Positions 1-23,426 are shown, counted from the stretch's first letter. The stretch is 47,500 bases of DNA from Deinococcus sp. YIM 77859 (GCF_000745175.1 NZ_JQNI01000002.1:1325001-1372500), one strand, 5' to 3'. The notes: a model not told the origin generated them from the sequence alone. A program made the numbers and translations.

Positions 1-29
1 CGGGAGTCCCGGCCCTGGGTGCCTGCGGC

Positions 30-746
<717 letters not shown>

Positions 747-814
747 GTGCTGTTTTTCCTCCGGGAAGGCTTTGGCCGCCTCGGGCGCGCCGCGCCGGCC
801 GGGGAAGGCGGCGT

Positions 815-860
<46 letters not shown>

Positions 861-887
861 GTGTGGTTTTCGGCCCTCTCTCCCCTC

Positions 888-896
888 TGCTAGAAT
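888..896 (+). promoter_or_regulatory. Candidate extended -10 of efp (TGCTAGAAT)
   Basis: TGC-TAGAAT lies about 75 nt before the efp ATG. The -35 region is weak (TTTCGG). It predicts a short leader of roughly 70 nt ending in the AAGGAG ribosome-binding site at 961-966. Confidence 0.45.
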
Positions 897-971
897 CGTG
901 CCTGTTGCCGCGCGGCGGGCTGGTACGGCGCTTGCCCCGGTGAAACTTGCCCCTGTGAAAAAGGAGAACCC

Positions 972-1529
<558 letters not shown>

Positions 1530-1541
1530 TGACCGCGCCCG

Positions 1542-1579
1542 ACGCCGCTCCCAGCCGGTCTGGGGCGGCGTTCGCTTTT
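1542..1579 (+). terminator. Intrinsic terminator of efp
   Basis: A 10-bp stem (1542-1551 with 1562-1571, one G-U pair) closes a 10-nt loop, followed by TTCGCTTTT. It lies 12 nt after the efp stop codon. Confidence 0.75.
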
Positions 1580-1582
1580 GCA

Positions 1583-1631
<49 letters not shown>

Positions 1632-1648
1632 GTCTGTCTCTCTCACGG

Positions 1649-1685
<37 letters not shown>

Positions 1686-1688
1686 ACC

Positions 1689-2213
<525 letters not shown>

Positions 2214-2257
2214 GGCGTGAGGGATCAAAGCCGACCTCACCCCTTGCCGGAGCCAAC

Positions 2258-3595
<1,338 letters not shown>

Positions 3596-3628
3596 CCTCC
3601 GCCCCAGGCTCTGGTTGGAACAACAAGC

Positions 3629-3658
3629 GGGGGACGTGGGCACTGACCCACGTCCCCC
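3629..3658. terminator. Bidirectional hairpin between accC and the convergent small gene
   Basis: A perfect 12-bp inverted repeat (3629-3640 with 3647-3658) has a 6-nt loop CACTGA. There is no strong U tract on the plus side; the minus side continues into CGCTTGTTGTT. Its place between two convergent stop codons supports termination in both directions. Confidence 0.7.
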
Positions 3659-3672
3659 AGACCTGCTTGGGC

Positions 3673-3897
<225 letters not shown>

Positions 3898-4130
3898 AGG
3901 GTACCTGCTTTCGAGAACAGAGAGGCCTTCACCGTGGAGTGATGAGAACCGTAACCTTCCTCACCACCCTGCAACCGACACAAGCAACTCTGTCCCGTCC
4001 CCCGGCCACAAAACGTGAGCCTTCTTCCCAACTAAAGGATGGATAGATTTCCGCCTGCCACAGTGAGTTCAGGCTTTTGCCGCGCGAAAAGGGCCTTAAG
4101 CTGTGGGGGCAAGCAGTCTCCGCGGGGCGG

Positions 4131-4439
4131 TCACCGGTCAAACTTGTCGTATCCCGCGGCGCTGCGGCGCTGCGCTCCCCGCGCGTAGTCCAGCTGCATC
4201 TCGACGGTCTCGGACCGGCCTTCGGTGAAGGTGCTGTCGTGCATCCAGTAGTTCAGGCGGTCCTCGCCAAGCTGGACCCACAGCTTGTGTTCGTCCTCTT
4301 GATCGCGCCAAAAGGTGAGGTGCTCAAAGCCATTCTTGTCCGCCCAGGCCTGCACATCGGCGAGCACCCGCGCCGCTCGGGGATGGGTCATCTGGTACTC
4401 GCTGCCGTCTCTCTCGTTGCGGAACTTGATCTCAGCCAT
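4131..4439 (-). CDS. Conserved-looking hypothetical protein, 102 residues
   Basis: Small soluble protein starting MAEIKFRNERDG, rich in charged and aromatic residues (HLTFWRDQEDEHKLW). It has no signal peptide or transmembrane segment. It looks like a mixed alpha/beta fold but I do not recognise a family. The start at 4439 is chosen because a TACGCT -10 element lies 9 nt upstream (4449-4454) and no Shine-Dalgarno is present, suggesting a near-leaderless message. It diverges from exonuclease III over 93 bp. A longer in-frame reading to 4817 would run antisense through the exonuclease gene and is rejected. Confidence 0.65.
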   Translation of the reverse strand: MAEIKFRNERDGSEYQMTHPRAARVLADVQAWADKNGFEHLTFWRDQEDEHKLWVQLGEDRLNYWMHDSTFTEGRSETVEMQLDYARGAQRRSAAGYDKFDR

Positions 4440-4498
4440 GATACGAACAGCGTAACGGACGTCCGGTGTACCCCACCCACGAAGAGTCTGAGCATTTC

Positions 4499-4525
4499 TT
4501 GAACGGCTTCCCAATGCCGTATTCT
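4499..4525 (+). promoter_or_regulatory. Promoter of exonuclease III gene, leaderless
   Basis: TTGAAC (4499-4504) and TATTCT (4520-4525) are separated by 15 bp. The ATG follows 7 nt after the -10, so the transcript should start at or next to the start codon. Confidence 0.55.
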
Positions 4526-4532
4526 CCCGCCG

Positions 4533-5348
4533 ATGCCCGCGGCCGCGCCCACCACCCTCAAGGTCACGACGCTGAATGTCAACGGCCTGCGCAGCGCCCT
4601 GCGGCGGGGGCTCGAAGGCTGGGTAGCGCGTGAGCGGCCCGACGTGCTGCTGCTTCAGGAGATCCGCGCGGATCCCATGCCGGAGGCGCTGGCCGGGCTG
4701 GGCTACGCGGGGGCGTGGTTTCCAGCCCAAAAGGCCGGGTACAGCGGCGTGGCCCTGCTGAGTCTGCACCCCCTGTCGGACGTGCGGGTCGGCATGGGCC
4801 ACGAGGAGATGGACCAAGAAGGCCGCGTGCTGAGCGCCGTGGTGCAGGGCGTGCGGTTTGCGAGCGTGTACCTACCCAGCGGCAGCAGCAGGCCGGAGCG
4901 CCAGAGCTTCAAGGACCGGGTGCTGGGGGACTACCACGCCTGGACGGTGGGGAGGCTCGCAGAAGGCTTGCCCCTCGTGATCGGTGGAGACTACAACGTG
5001 GCCCATCAGGAGGTGGACCTGAAAAACTGGCGCGGAAACCGGAAAAACAGCGGCTTTCTTCCGCACGAGCGCGCGTGGATGACGGCGCACCTCGCCGCTG
5101 GCCTCACCGACACGCACCGGGCGCAGCTAGGGGACCACGCGGAGTACACCTGGTGGAGTCAGCGCGGGAATGCCTACGTGAAAGACGTGGGCTGGCGAAT
5201 CGACTACCTGCTCGCGGCGGGCGTGCGGCTCCGGGACCTCTGGGTGGACCGGGAAGCGCGCCTGAGTGACCATGCCCCCCTTACCGGCACGGCCGAGCTG
5301 CCGAAGCGCGGCACCATACCAGAGACCGAACTCGTCGTGCCAGACTAG
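4533..5348 (+). CDS. xth: Exodeoxyribonuclease III / AP endonuclease
   Basis: 271 residues. Mg-dependent class II AP endonuclease and 3'-5' exonuclease of base-excision repair. The endonuclease/exonuclease/phosphatase fold is clear: metal site N17 (TTLNVNGLR) and E43 (LLLQEIR), then the YLPSG strand, the catalytic GGDYNVAHQEVDLKN motif near residue 150, and the final Asp-His pair in LSDHAPL near residue 249. Length and motif order match the XthA family. There is no Shine-Dalgarno; a TATTCT -10 element ends 7 nt before the ATG, which supports this start as leaderless. It diverges from the 102-residue hypothetical. MutM elsewhere in the window acts in the same repair pathway. Confidence 0.93.
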   Translation: MPAAAPTTLKVTTLNVNGLRSALRRGLEGWVARERPDVLLLQEIRADPMPEALAGLGYAGAWFPAQKAGYSGVALLSLHPLSDVRVGMGHEEMDQEGRVLSAVVQGVRFASVYLPSGSSRPERQSFKDRVLGDYHAWTVGRLAEGLPLVIGGDYNVAHQEVDLKNWRGNRKNSGFLPHERAWMTAHLAAGLTDTHRAQLGDHAEYTWWSQRGNAYVKDVGWRIDYLLAAGVRLRDLWVDREARLSDHAPLTGTAELPKRGTIPETELVVPD

Positions 5349-5383
5349 GGGCGTTCCCCTGCGGCCTGCCTCACGGGAACACG

Positions 5384-5392
5384 TGATAGACT
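5384..5392 (+). promoter_or_regulatory. Candidate extended -10 of rnr (TGATAGACT)
   Basis: TGA-TAGACT lies in the 283-bp gap before rnr. If used, the message has an unusually long 5' leader of about 205-230 nt. The leader is GC-rich with several short complementary arms (for example CCCGC/GCGGG near 5423-5447), but no recognised RNA family was seen. Confidence 0.35.
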
Positions 5393-5454
5393 CTGCTTGC
5401 TGCCGGGCAACAGGACAGCGCCCCCGCTCCGCCCAGGGAGGCGGGCCGGACGCC

Positions 5455-5494
<40 letters not shown>

Positions 5495-5631
5495 CCGAGC
5501 TGGGGCCACGACCATGCCAAGGTGAGCGTGCATGCGCCCGAATGGTCCCCGCGCGCCCCGCGTCCTACACGAGAACATCCCACGGGCGTCCTGACAGGTG
5601 AGGAATGCCGAGAGCAAAAAAGGAGCAGGCG

Positions 5632-9270
<3,639 letters not shown>

Positions 9271-9285
9271 GCACCCCCCAAGGGC

Positions 9286-9309
9286 GGGCCAGGGGCACAC
9301 CTCTGGCCC
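9286..9309. terminator. Hairpin between convergent rnr and the App1-like gene
   Basis: GGGCCAG (9286-9292) pairs with CTGGCCC (9303-9309), extendable by two pairs. There is no U tract. The position between two convergent stops suggests a bidirectional terminator. Confidence 0.5.
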
Positions 9310-9338
9310 CCTTGCTGGTGGCCAGGGCGGTCCTCACC

Positions 9339-10433
<1,095 letters not shown>

Positions 10434-10570
10434 GTACAGGACAGTCTACAAGGATGACCCAGGTCGGTGAATCACGCCCCTGCGGGCTGACGAAGACGCC
10501 CACAAGGCCGTTTCGGCACGGCCCTCAGCTCCTGCCTCTCCCGTCCTCCTTATCCGCTCGTCTCTTTGGG

Positions 10571-11341
<771 letters not shown>

Positions 11342-11347
11342 GGCAGG

Positions 11348-11353
11348 ATGCTA
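11348..11353 (-). promoter_or_regulatory. Leaderless-type -10 (TAGCAT) of the SDR gene
   Basis: TAGCAT on the minus strand ends 6 nt before the ATG at 11341. The same spacing recurs at many genes in the window. Confidence 0.5.
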
Positions 11354-11424
11354 GCGCGACGCCCCCGGACTTCTCACCCATTGCTCCTCAGCCCCCGGTC
11401 AGGCGACTGCGCGAGACTGGCAGG

Positions 11425-12618
<1,194 letters not shown>

Positions 12619-12622
12619 ACGC

Positions 12623-12646
12623 ATGTCGCTTCGGAGGAACCCGTGA
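12623..12646 (+). CDS. Possible 7-codon upstream ORF (MSLRRNP)
   Basis: The ATG lies 6 nt after TACCCT, so it would sit at the 5' end of the transcript. The seven codons contain CGGAGG, which is also a Shine-Dalgarno for the next gene, and the TGA stop overlaps that gene's GTG start as GTGA. This is a translational-coupling geometry. It is inferred only from spacing; there is no peptide-level evidence. Confidence 0.35.
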   Translation: MSLRRNP

Positions 12647-12813
12647 ACGCCCCCGCCTGGCGCATCTGGCTGGTGACGGCCCTGGTGTGCGGCTGGGGCA
12701 TCCTGACGATCCGTTTCGCACAGAAGGGAGACGTACCCTTTGCCCTGCTGTGCGCGCTGCTGCTTGTGTCCAACGCCGTGACGCTGTGGCGGCTGACGAG
12801 AAAAGGCCGCTGA
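12643..12813 (+). CDS. Small two-helix membrane protein
   Basis: 56 residues from GTG 12643. Two hydrophobic helices are visible, about residues 7-24 (RIWLVTALVCGWGILTI) and 33-49 (PFALLCALLLVSNAVTLW), joined by a short charged loop RFAQKGDV and followed by a basic end LTRKGR. It is a small inner-membrane hairpin protein of unknown role. CGGAGG at 12632-12637 gives a good ribosome-binding site 5 nt from the GTG. It lies only 24 bp after the protease stop, so it may be read both from that gene and from its own promoter. Confidence 0.6.
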   Translation: MNAPAWRIWLVTALVCGWGILTIRFAQKGDVPFALLCALLLVSNAVTLWRLTRKGR

Positions 12814-12894
12814 TCCCCCATTCCTTGCCCCAGGTCACGCCGCCCATCAGCATCGCTGCTCGGTGACGGCATGTTCCGGTGGGGGCGCACGCGC

Positions 12895-13221
12895 CTAGAG
12901 CGGGAGCACATACACCTCGCCGTCCTCTACGAGCGTTCGGTAGATCCTCACGGGTTTCACGGCGGGCAGCGTCTTGGCCTTGCCGGTACTGAGCTCGAAC
13001 TTCGCGCCGTGCTTCTGGCAGGTGATGCGGCCCTGGCTCACCTCACCGCCCAGCAACGGGTAGTCCTTGTGGGTGCAGTTGTTGCGCAGGGCATAGAACT
13101 GGCCCTCGTAGCGCACGACGACCACGCTCACGCCATTCACCATCACCTCGGTCTGGCTGCCCTCGGGAAGTTCTGCCTCCGCGCCCACCCGCACCCGCTC
13201 CACGCTGACCTGCTCGCTCAT
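12895..13221 (-). CDS. Rieske [2Fe-2S] ferredoxin-like protein
   Basis: 108 residues. A single Rieske domain of the ferredoxin/NirD type. Cluster ligands are C49 and H51 (CTH) and C68 and H71 (CQKH). There is no signal peptide or membrane anchor, so it is a soluble cytoplasmic electron carrier. No oxygenase or nitrite reductase gene is next to it, so its partner is unknown. The start at 13221 is supported by TAGACT ending 7 nt upstream (13229-13234), again leaderless; a longer reading to 13287 has no such support. It diverges from the sugar operon. Confidence 0.85.
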   Translation of the reverse strand: MSEQVSVERVRVGAEAELPEGSQTEVMVNGVSVVVVRYEGQFYALRNNCTHKDYPLLGGEVSQGRITCQKHGAKFELSTGKAKTLPAVKPVRIYRTLVEDGEVYVLPL

Positions 13222-13228
13222 GGGGGCG

Positions 13229-13234
13229 AGTCTA
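13229..13234 (-). promoter_or_regulatory. Leaderless-type -10 (TAGACT) of the Rieske gene
   Basis: TAGACT on the minus strand ends 7 nt before the ATG at 13221. Confidence 0.5.
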
Positions 13235-13324
13235 GCGGGCCGCCGGACCAGAGCAACAGGACTTGGCTCCGTCTCCCAGGTCCACAACGATAAAAGAACG
13301 TTCAGGGTGGGGGCGCAATTCTAT

Positions 13325-13353
13325 TTGACGGGCTCCCAGTGCGGGTGTAGGCT
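13325..13353 (+). promoter_or_regulatory. Promoter of the oligosaccharide operon
   Basis: TTGACG (13325-13330) and TAGGCT (13348-13353), spacing 17 bp, with TG one base upstream of the -10. It predicts a leader of about 100 nt. GAACGTTC (13296-13303), an 8-bp palindrome about 60 bp before the predicted start, could be an activator or repressor site. Confidence 0.65.
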
Positions 13354-13458
13354 TCCAGGTGAACACCTCTCTCGCCAACGAGCACCACCGGTGACTCCGC
13401 CACCCTGCTCCTCCGAGCCCGCCTGAGCTGGCTCGCGTCCCCAGGAGGTTGACCCGTC

Positions 13459-14763
13459 ATGACCGCGTCCCTGTCCCGCACTGTTCTGCTGGCCCTGCTC
13501 GCGCTCGGCGGCGCGGCCCACGCCCAGTACACCGGCCCCAAAGTGACCCTCACGTATCTGCACGGCTTTACCGGCGCCGACCGGCCCGTGATGGAGCGGC
13601 TGATTCAGCAGTTTAATGCCACCCATCCCAACATTCAGGTGCGGGCGCAGGCGCAGCCCTGGGGCACGACCTGGCAGCAGCTCCCGGCGCTGGTCGCCTC
13701 GGGGCGCGCTCCGGACGTGGTGGTGATCAACGAGGACCAGATCACCAACTTCATCGCCCGTGGCGCAGTGTCGCCCCTGACGGACGCCGAGCTCAAGGCG
13801 GCAGGCATCAACAAGGCGCGCTTCTACGGACCACTTTTTAAAACGGCCGATTACGAGGGCCGGTCCTACGGCGTCCCCATCTCCTCGGTCGCGTACGTGA
13901 CGTTCTACAACAAAGACCTCATGAAAAAGATGGGCATCACCAAGGTGCCCACCACCCGCGCCGAACTGCTCGCCGCCGCGCGGGCCTGCACCACCGACAA
14001 GAATGGCCGGAAGCCAGGGCAGGCGGGCTTTGACCCCAAGAACCTCGACACCTGGGGCATCAGCCTGTACAACAACTGGGTGGGCTCGCGCCTGGCCTAT
14101 GCCGCCATCCTCCAGAACGGCGGCAGCCTGGTGGACAAAACCCTGAACGCCAGCTTCAATAGCCCGCAGGCCGTGGAGGCCGTGCAGTTCCTGGTGGACC
14201 TGGTCCAAAAGCACGGCGTGGCCCGGCCCAACAGCACCGAGGAGGCAGAACTGGCGGCCTTTAGCCAGGGCAAGGTCTGCTTCTTCCCCAGCGGCCAGTG
14301 GTACCTCGACCGCTTCGAGGGGCAGAAGATGAATTTCGGCGTGGCTTTTGTGCCGCGTATCGGCAGCAAGCAGGATGCGGCGTGGGGCGGCAGCAGCCAC
14401 CTGACGCTTCCCCGGCAGCGGCCCGGCTACGACGCCAACAAGCGCCGCGCCGCGCTGGAATTCATCAACTGGATGACGCAACCCGCCCAAAACCTCACCT
14501 GGACGGAAGCGGGCAGCCTACCCACCATGCCCGCCGTCGCCAACGACAAAAAGTTCGAGGGCCGCCCCATCTCGGGTGTCTTCGAGAAGTTGGGCAGCAT
14601 CTACGCCACCAGTGGCTTCCCCTGGAGCGGGCAGGTGCTGGGGCCGTTCGACAACGCCTGGGCCAACGCCTACAGCGGCAAGATGAGCGTCAAAGCTGCC
14701 CTGGACGCGGGGGTGAGCGAGGCCAACAAGCAGATTCAGCAGGCCCGCAAGACCTTCCAGTGA
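13459..14763 (+). CDS. Sugar ABC transporter, substrate-binding protein
   Basis: 434 residues, solute-binding family 1. The Sec signal peptide ends near AHAQ (about residue 22). Typical features: [13 protein letters not shown] opening strand, [21 protein letters not shown], a hinge segment [21 protein letters not shown], and a C-terminal ligand-lobe region WAGGSSHL-like ([11 protein letters not shown]). It lacks a lipobox Cys, so it is a soluble periplasmic or envelope protein. AGGAGG (13442-13447) is well spaced from the ATG. First gene of a six-gene unit whose two GH43 enzymes point to arabino- or xylo-oligosaccharides as ligand, which is an inference from context. Confidence 0.92.
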   Translation: MTASLSRTVLLALLALGGAAHAQYTGPKVTLTYLHGFTGADRPVMERLIQQFNATHPNIQVRAQAQPWGTTWQQLPALVASGRAPDVVVINEDQITNFIARGAVSPLTDAELKAAGINKARFYGPLFKTADYEGRSYGVPISSVAYVTFYNKDLMKKMGITKVPTTRAELLAAARACTTDKNGRKPGQAGFDPKNLDTWGISLYNNWVGSRLAYAAILQNGGSLVDKTLNASFNSPQAVEAVQFLVDLVQKHGVARPNSTEEAELAAFSQGKVCFFPSGQWYLDRFEGQKMNFGVAFVPRIGSKQDAAWGGSSHLTLPRQRPGYDANKRRAALEFINWMTQPAQNLTWTEAGSLPTMPAVANDKKFEGRPISGVFEKLGSIYATSGFPWSGQVLGPFDNAWANAYSGKMSVKAALDAGVSEANKQIQQARKTFQ

Positions 14764-14788
14764 GTCCGCGAGCAGCCTGAGACACCGC

Positions 14789-14845
14789 GCCGGTCCCGGA
14801 CGAGCGGAGGATGAGCAGCAGCGTCCGCAGCAGGCCGGGACCGGC
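14789..14845 (+). other. Large stem-loop between binding protein and permease genes
   Basis: A perfect 11-bp stem (GCCGGTCCCGG 14789-14799 with 14835-14845) encloses an inner 5-bp stem (14804-14808 with 14824-14828). There is no U tract, so it is not a classic terminator. In maltose-type operons such intergenic structures stabilise the binding-protein message or reduce read-through into the permeases; that role is inferred. Confidence 0.6.
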
Positions 14846-14887
14846 TCCCCTGTTCTCAGCTGCCAGCCGTCAGAAAGAGGGTGTCCC

Positions 14888-14932
14888 ATGACCTTGCGTC
14901 CCCCTTGCCACGGAAGCCCCAATGAGTCTTAG
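14888..14932 (+). CDS. Possible 14-codon ORF overlapping the permease start
   Basis: Starts ATG ACC TTG CGT after AGAGGG and ends TAG at 14932, overlapping the permease ATG (14922) out of frame. Its position suggests translational coupling that tunes permease output. It may be chance. Confidence 0.25.
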   Translation: MTLRPPCHGSPNES

Positions 14933-15854
14933 CCTGCCGCGCGCCGCTGCCCCGCGCCGAAGGAGCACGCGCCCGCCCCTGGTGCCGTACCTGTACCTGC
15001 TGCCCTTTGCGCTGCTGTTTTTGGTCTTTGTGGTGTATCCGGTGGGGTACGGCTTCTATGTCAGCCTGCACCGCTGGGACCTGCTGGCCGAGACGCGGCC
15101 TTTTGTGGGGCTGGAGTACTACCGCAACCTTTTTGACCCGAGCACGCCGCAGGCACAGTTTTTCTGGAACAGCATGAGGAATACGGCCCTCTTCACGCTG
15201 GTCAGTGTGCCCCTGCTGATCGGGACGGCGCTGGGGCTGGCACTGCTGCTGTACCGGCCCATCTTTGGGCGGGCCTTTTTCCGGGCGGTCTTCTTTCTGC
15301 CGGGCATTCTGACGGTGTCGGTGATGGGCATTCTGTGGCGCTGGATGTTCGATAACCAGATCGGGCTGGTGAATGCCGTTCGCACCGATCTGCTGGACCT
15401 GCCCCCCGTGCCGTTTCTTTCCACCGAGGGGCTTGCCTGGCTTCCGATCGTCGTGGGGACAGTGTGGTGGACGGTGGGGTTTAACATGACCCTGTACCTC
15501 GCCGCGCTGGGCAACATCTCCCAGAGCTACTACGAGGCGGCCGAGATCGACGGGGCGACCTCCTGGGCCAAGTTCCGCTTCATCACCTGGCCGCTTCTGG
15601 GGCCGGTCACGCTGTTTGTCTTTGTGACGACCGTGCTCGCCAGTTTCCAGCTGTTTGGACAGACGCTGGTCATCACGGCGGGCGGTCCCAACCGCACCAC
15701 CCAGAGCGCCATCCAGTACATCACGGAAGAAGCTTTCAGCAACAACCAGTTTTCCAGCGCCGCCGCGATGTCCTTTGTGTTCGGCCTGGTGATGCTGATC
15801 TTTACCTTCTTGCAGTTCCGCATCATGGCGAAAGACGCTCGAGGAGAGAGCTGA
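14922..15854 (+). CDS. Sugar ABC transporter permease, MalF type
   Basis: 310 residues with six predicted transmembrane helices, the first at about 27-48 (PYLYLLPFALLFLVFVVYPV). The EAA loop that contacts the ATPase is seen as YYEAAEIDGATSWAKFRFITWPLLGP near residues 204-229. It pairs with the next gene to form the heterodimeric channel. A GGAAG ribosome-binding site precedes the ATG. It ends 1 bp before the next ATG, so the two permeases are translationally coupled. Confidence 0.93.
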   Translation: MSLSLPRAAAPRRRSTRPPLVPYLYLLPFALLFLVFVVYPVGYGFYVSLHRWDLLAETRPFVGLEYYRNLFDPSTPQAQFFWNSMRNTALFTLVSVPLLIGTALGLALLLYRPIFGRAFFRAVFFLPGILTVSVMGILWRWMFDNQIGLVNAVRTDLLDLPPVPFLSTEGLAWLPIVVGTVWWTVGFNMTLYLAALGNISQSYYEAAEIDGATSWAKFRFITWPLLGPVTLFVFVTTVLASFQLFGQTLVITAGGPNRTTQSAIQYITEEAFSNNQFSSAAAMSFVFGLVMLIFTFLQFRIMAKDARGES

Positions 15855-15855
15855 G

Positions 15856-16746
15856 ATGGCCGCGCCCAGCCCTACGCCGCACCGCACCGCGCCCGTTCCC
15901 AAAGGGCTCCAGGCAAGGAAGCGCCGCGTCCCGCGTGATTTGCCGCGCTTCGTGCTGTTGTGCCTGCTCGCCGTGCTGTTTCTGGCACCGATCTACTGGA
16001 TGGTCGCCACGTCCCTCAAGCCGGAAACGGACGTGATCGCCTCGCCGACCCAGTGGGTTCCGCTGCGTCCTACGCTGAACAACTACCGTGAGGTGCTCAC
16101 CTCGCCCGACGGCAACATCCTGCGCTGGATGTGGAACTCGTTGTTTGTCGCCGCGGTGTTTACCGTGCTGCATGTCGCCCTCTGTGCGCTCACCGCCTAT
16201 CCGCTCGCCCGCATGCGCTTCCCAGGACGGGACGCGATCTTCTGGTTCATCCTGGGCAGCATGATGGTGCCCGGCGTGGTGACCCTGATCCCCACGTACC
16301 TGATGATGCTGCGCTTTGACTGGATCAATTCCTTTCACGCCCTGATCTGGCCGGGCCTCGCTGGAGCCTTTGGTGTCTTTCTGCTGCGGCAGTTTTTCAT
16401 CAGCCTGCCGCGCGAGCTCGAGGAGGCGGCGCGGCTCGACGGTGCTAGCAGCCTTCAGGTGCTGTGGCACGTCGTCCTGCCCCTGAGTCTTCCTGCGCTG
16501 GTCACGCTCGGCGTCTTTGCCTTTATGGGCTCTTGGAACAACTTCATCTGGCCGACCTTTGTCGTGACCGACATCGATAAGCTCACGCTGCCGGTAGGGG
16601 TCAATACCTTTTCCCAACGGTACGTCACCGAGTACGGCAAACTGATGGCTTCGACCGCCATCGCGAGTATTCCAGTGCTGATCGCGTACCTGCTGGCGCA
16701 GCGGTACCTGATCGAGGGCCTTTCTACCACCGGTTTGAAGGAGTAA
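15856..16746 (+). CDS. Sugar ABC transporter permease, MalG type
   Basis: 296 residues, six transmembrane helices. The N terminus is basic and cytoplasmic ([16 protein letters not shown]), then helix 1 [17 protein letters not shown]. The EAA motif reads [21 protein letters not shown] near residues 193-213. Partner of the MalF-type subunit just upstream (TGAG-ATG junction). No ATPase gene occurs in the operon, so it must use an ATPase encoded elsewhere, as MsmX/UgpC-type shared subunits do in other bacteria. Confidence 0.94.
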   Translation: MAAPSPTPHRTAPVPKGLQARKRRVPRDLPRFVLLCLLAVLFLAPIYWMVATSLKPETDVIASPTQWVPLRPTLNNYREVLTSPDGNILRWMWNSLFVAAVFTVLHVALCALTAYPLARMRFPGRDAIFWFILGSMMVPGVVTLIPTYLMMLRFDWINSFHALIWPGLAGAFGVFLLRQFFISLPRELEEAARLDGASSLQVLWHVVLPLSLPALVTLGVFAFMGSWNNFIWPTFVVTDIDKLTLPVGVNTFSQRYVTEYGKLMASTAIASIPVLIAYLLAQRYLIEGLSTTGLKE

Positions 16747-16748
16747 GC

Positions 16749-17746
<998 letters not shown>

Positions 17747-17750
<4 letters not shown>

Positions 17751-18849
17751 ACCGCCGGGAGGAAGTGGAGACCAAACTCACCTGGGTGCGGGAGGCGCTG
17801 GCCCAGGCGGGGGCGGAAACCTGTCGCCTGCGCGGAACAGACTGGTTTGCCTGGGCGACGGCAGGAGGGTCCAGCACCGTCCTCCTGACCGCTGAGACCG
17901 GCGTAGCGGAGGTGGTGGTCCGGCCAGAAGAAGCCTTTGTCCTCACCGACCGGATCGAGGCTGCGCGGCTCACCGCAGAGGAACTCGGCGGCGGAGAGCT
18001 GGACGCGGTGCTGCCTGTCCGCGCGGTGCCCTGGGGGGACGGGCAGGCCTGGGAGGCGGCGGCGCGCGAAGAGGCCACCCGAATCCTGAGTGACCGCCCG
18101 GGACCAAGCGAAGCCCCCCTGCCCCCCGAACTCGAAGCCCGCAAACGGATTCTGTTGCCCAGCGAGCTGGACCGCTTTCGCCGGGTGGGACGGGACGCAG
18201 CCCAGGCCGTGACCGAGGTGCTGTTTGCCGCCACCCCGGACATGACCGAACTGGACCTTGCCGGGGAGGCCAGCGCGGCGCTGCGGCGGCGCGGGCTGGA
18301 AGACGCGCTCGCCCTGGTCGCGGGCGAACGCCGCCTGCCGCTGTACCGCCATCCCACGCCACAGGCCGAGCCGCTGGGGTCGGTCGCCATGCTGGTGGTG
18401 TGCGCCCGGGGGCACGGCCTGGTCGCCAGCCTCACCCGCTTTGTGGCCTTTGCTCCCCTGCCCGCCGAACTGCGCGCCGCGCACGCGGAGGTCAGCGCCG
18501 TAGAGGCTGCCGTGCTGGCGGCCTCCCGTCCCGGCGCCGCCCTCGCGGACCTGTACGGGGTGCTGGCCCAGGCGTACCGCGACCTGGGACATCCGCAGGC
18601 TCTTTTTGAGCACCATCAGGGGGGAATCGCTGGATACCGAGCACGCGAGGCCATCGCCACGCCGGATGCCTCCGTCACCCTGTCGGCCGGGAATGTCCTC
18701 GCCTGGAATCCCAGCGTACGCGGCGCAAAGATCGAGGACACCATCGCGCTGACGGGAGAGGGACTGGAAGTGCTCACCCTCGACCCGCGCTGGCCGCAGG
18801 CTCCCGTCAACGGCCTGGACCGTCCCCTCGTTCTGGAAAGGCTGGGCCG

Positions 18850-18853
<4 letters not shown>
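17747..18853 (+). CDS. M24 (aminopeptidase P-like) family protein, probably inactive
   Basis: 368 residues. An N-terminal creatinase-like domain (about 1-135) is followed by a pita-bread M24 domain. The five metal ligands of active M24 enzymes (Asp, Asp, His, Glu, Glu) are largely lost: the first Asp position is Val/Cys (217-219), the second is S228 in ASLTR, and the first Glu is N321 in AWNPSV. Only a His (289/290, HHQGG) and E330 (IEDT) remain. It therefore probably does not act as a metallopeptidase and may bind a ligand or partner. It overlaps both flanking GH43 genes by 4 bp (ATGA), so it is tightly part of the sugar operon. Confidence 0.8.
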
Positions 18854-19770
<917 letters not shown>

Positions 19771-19783
19771 CCGTCACCGCGGC

Positions 19784-20629
<846 letters not shown>

Positions 20630-20634
20630 GCCTC

Positions 20635-20663
20635 AGCGTGGCCCTTTAGCTTTAAAAGGTCAA
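20635..20663 (-). promoter_or_regulatory. Promoter of the VOC gene
   Basis: Minus strand TTGACC (20658-20663), 17-bp spacer, CACGCT (20635-20640), then 5 nt to the GTG start. Confidence 0.55.
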
Positions 20664-20674
20664 GCCCTTTTGAA
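20651..20674. promoter_or_regulatory. Candidate operator over the VOC -35 box
   Basis: TTTAAAAGG-N6-CCTTTTGAA, a 9-bp inverted repeat with one mismatch, overlaps the TTGACC -35 box. The geometry suits a MarR- or TetR-type repressor. No regulator gene is adjacent. The AT-rich content stands out in this GC-rich genome. Confidence 0.5.
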
Positions 20675-20697
20675 TACAAATCAATACCAAGAACCTG

Positions 20698-20771
20698 ATC
20701 CACCAAAAGGTGGATGATCGAGCCTCTTTTGAGGCTCATACTCAGAAGAGTATAACCTCAATTCTTGGAGG
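20698..20771 (+). other. Tandem tetraloop hairpins and Shine-Dalgarno hairpin in a leader
   Basis: Three hairpins stand in a row, each with a 4-nt loop: ATCCACC/GGTGGAT with AAAA (20698-20715), GAGCCTC/GAGGCTC with TTTT (20720-20737), and ATACTC/GAGTAT with AGAA (20738-20753). A fourth, CCTC/GAGG (20756-20759 with 20768-20771), would pair with the GGAGG ribosome-binding site. No U tract follows, so it is not a terminator. It forms the 5' leader of the membrane-protein gene starting at 20776. Confidence 0.6.
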
Positions 20772-20775
20772 CCCT

Positions 20776-22239
<1,464 letters not shown>

Positions 22240-22255
22240 AGCGACACAACGAGGA

Positions 22256-22286
22256 GGGGAAGACCGGCCTTGGGTCTTCCCCCTTT
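22256..22286 (+). terminator. Intrinsic terminator after the membrane-protein gene
   Basis: GGGGAAGACC (22256-22265) pairs with GGTCTTCCCC (22273-22282), a perfect 10-bp stem with a 7-nt loop, followed by CTTT. It may also serve the convergent prs gene. Confidence 0.75.
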
Positions 22287-22300
22287 GCCCTGCGCTCCGC

Positions 22301-23314
<1,014 letters not shown>

Positions 23315-23426
23315 GGGGAATACCTCCGGGGCAGGTGAGAAAGGGTCGCGGGGAGACGACCGCACAGCAGCATACCCGGCCCTTCACGCTGCTGTCACGG
23401 GACAGTCAGGCCGGGACAGACCATAC

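Noticed and set aside
3898..4130. Possible small gene or RNA in the 233-bp gap
   Set aside because: No ORF with a start signal, no tRNA fold and no strong hairpin. A short CTTTT/AAAAG pairing near 4075-4096 is too weak to call.
20698..20753. Intrinsic terminator upstream of the membrane-protein gene
   Set aside because: The hairpins are short, tandem and lack any U tract.
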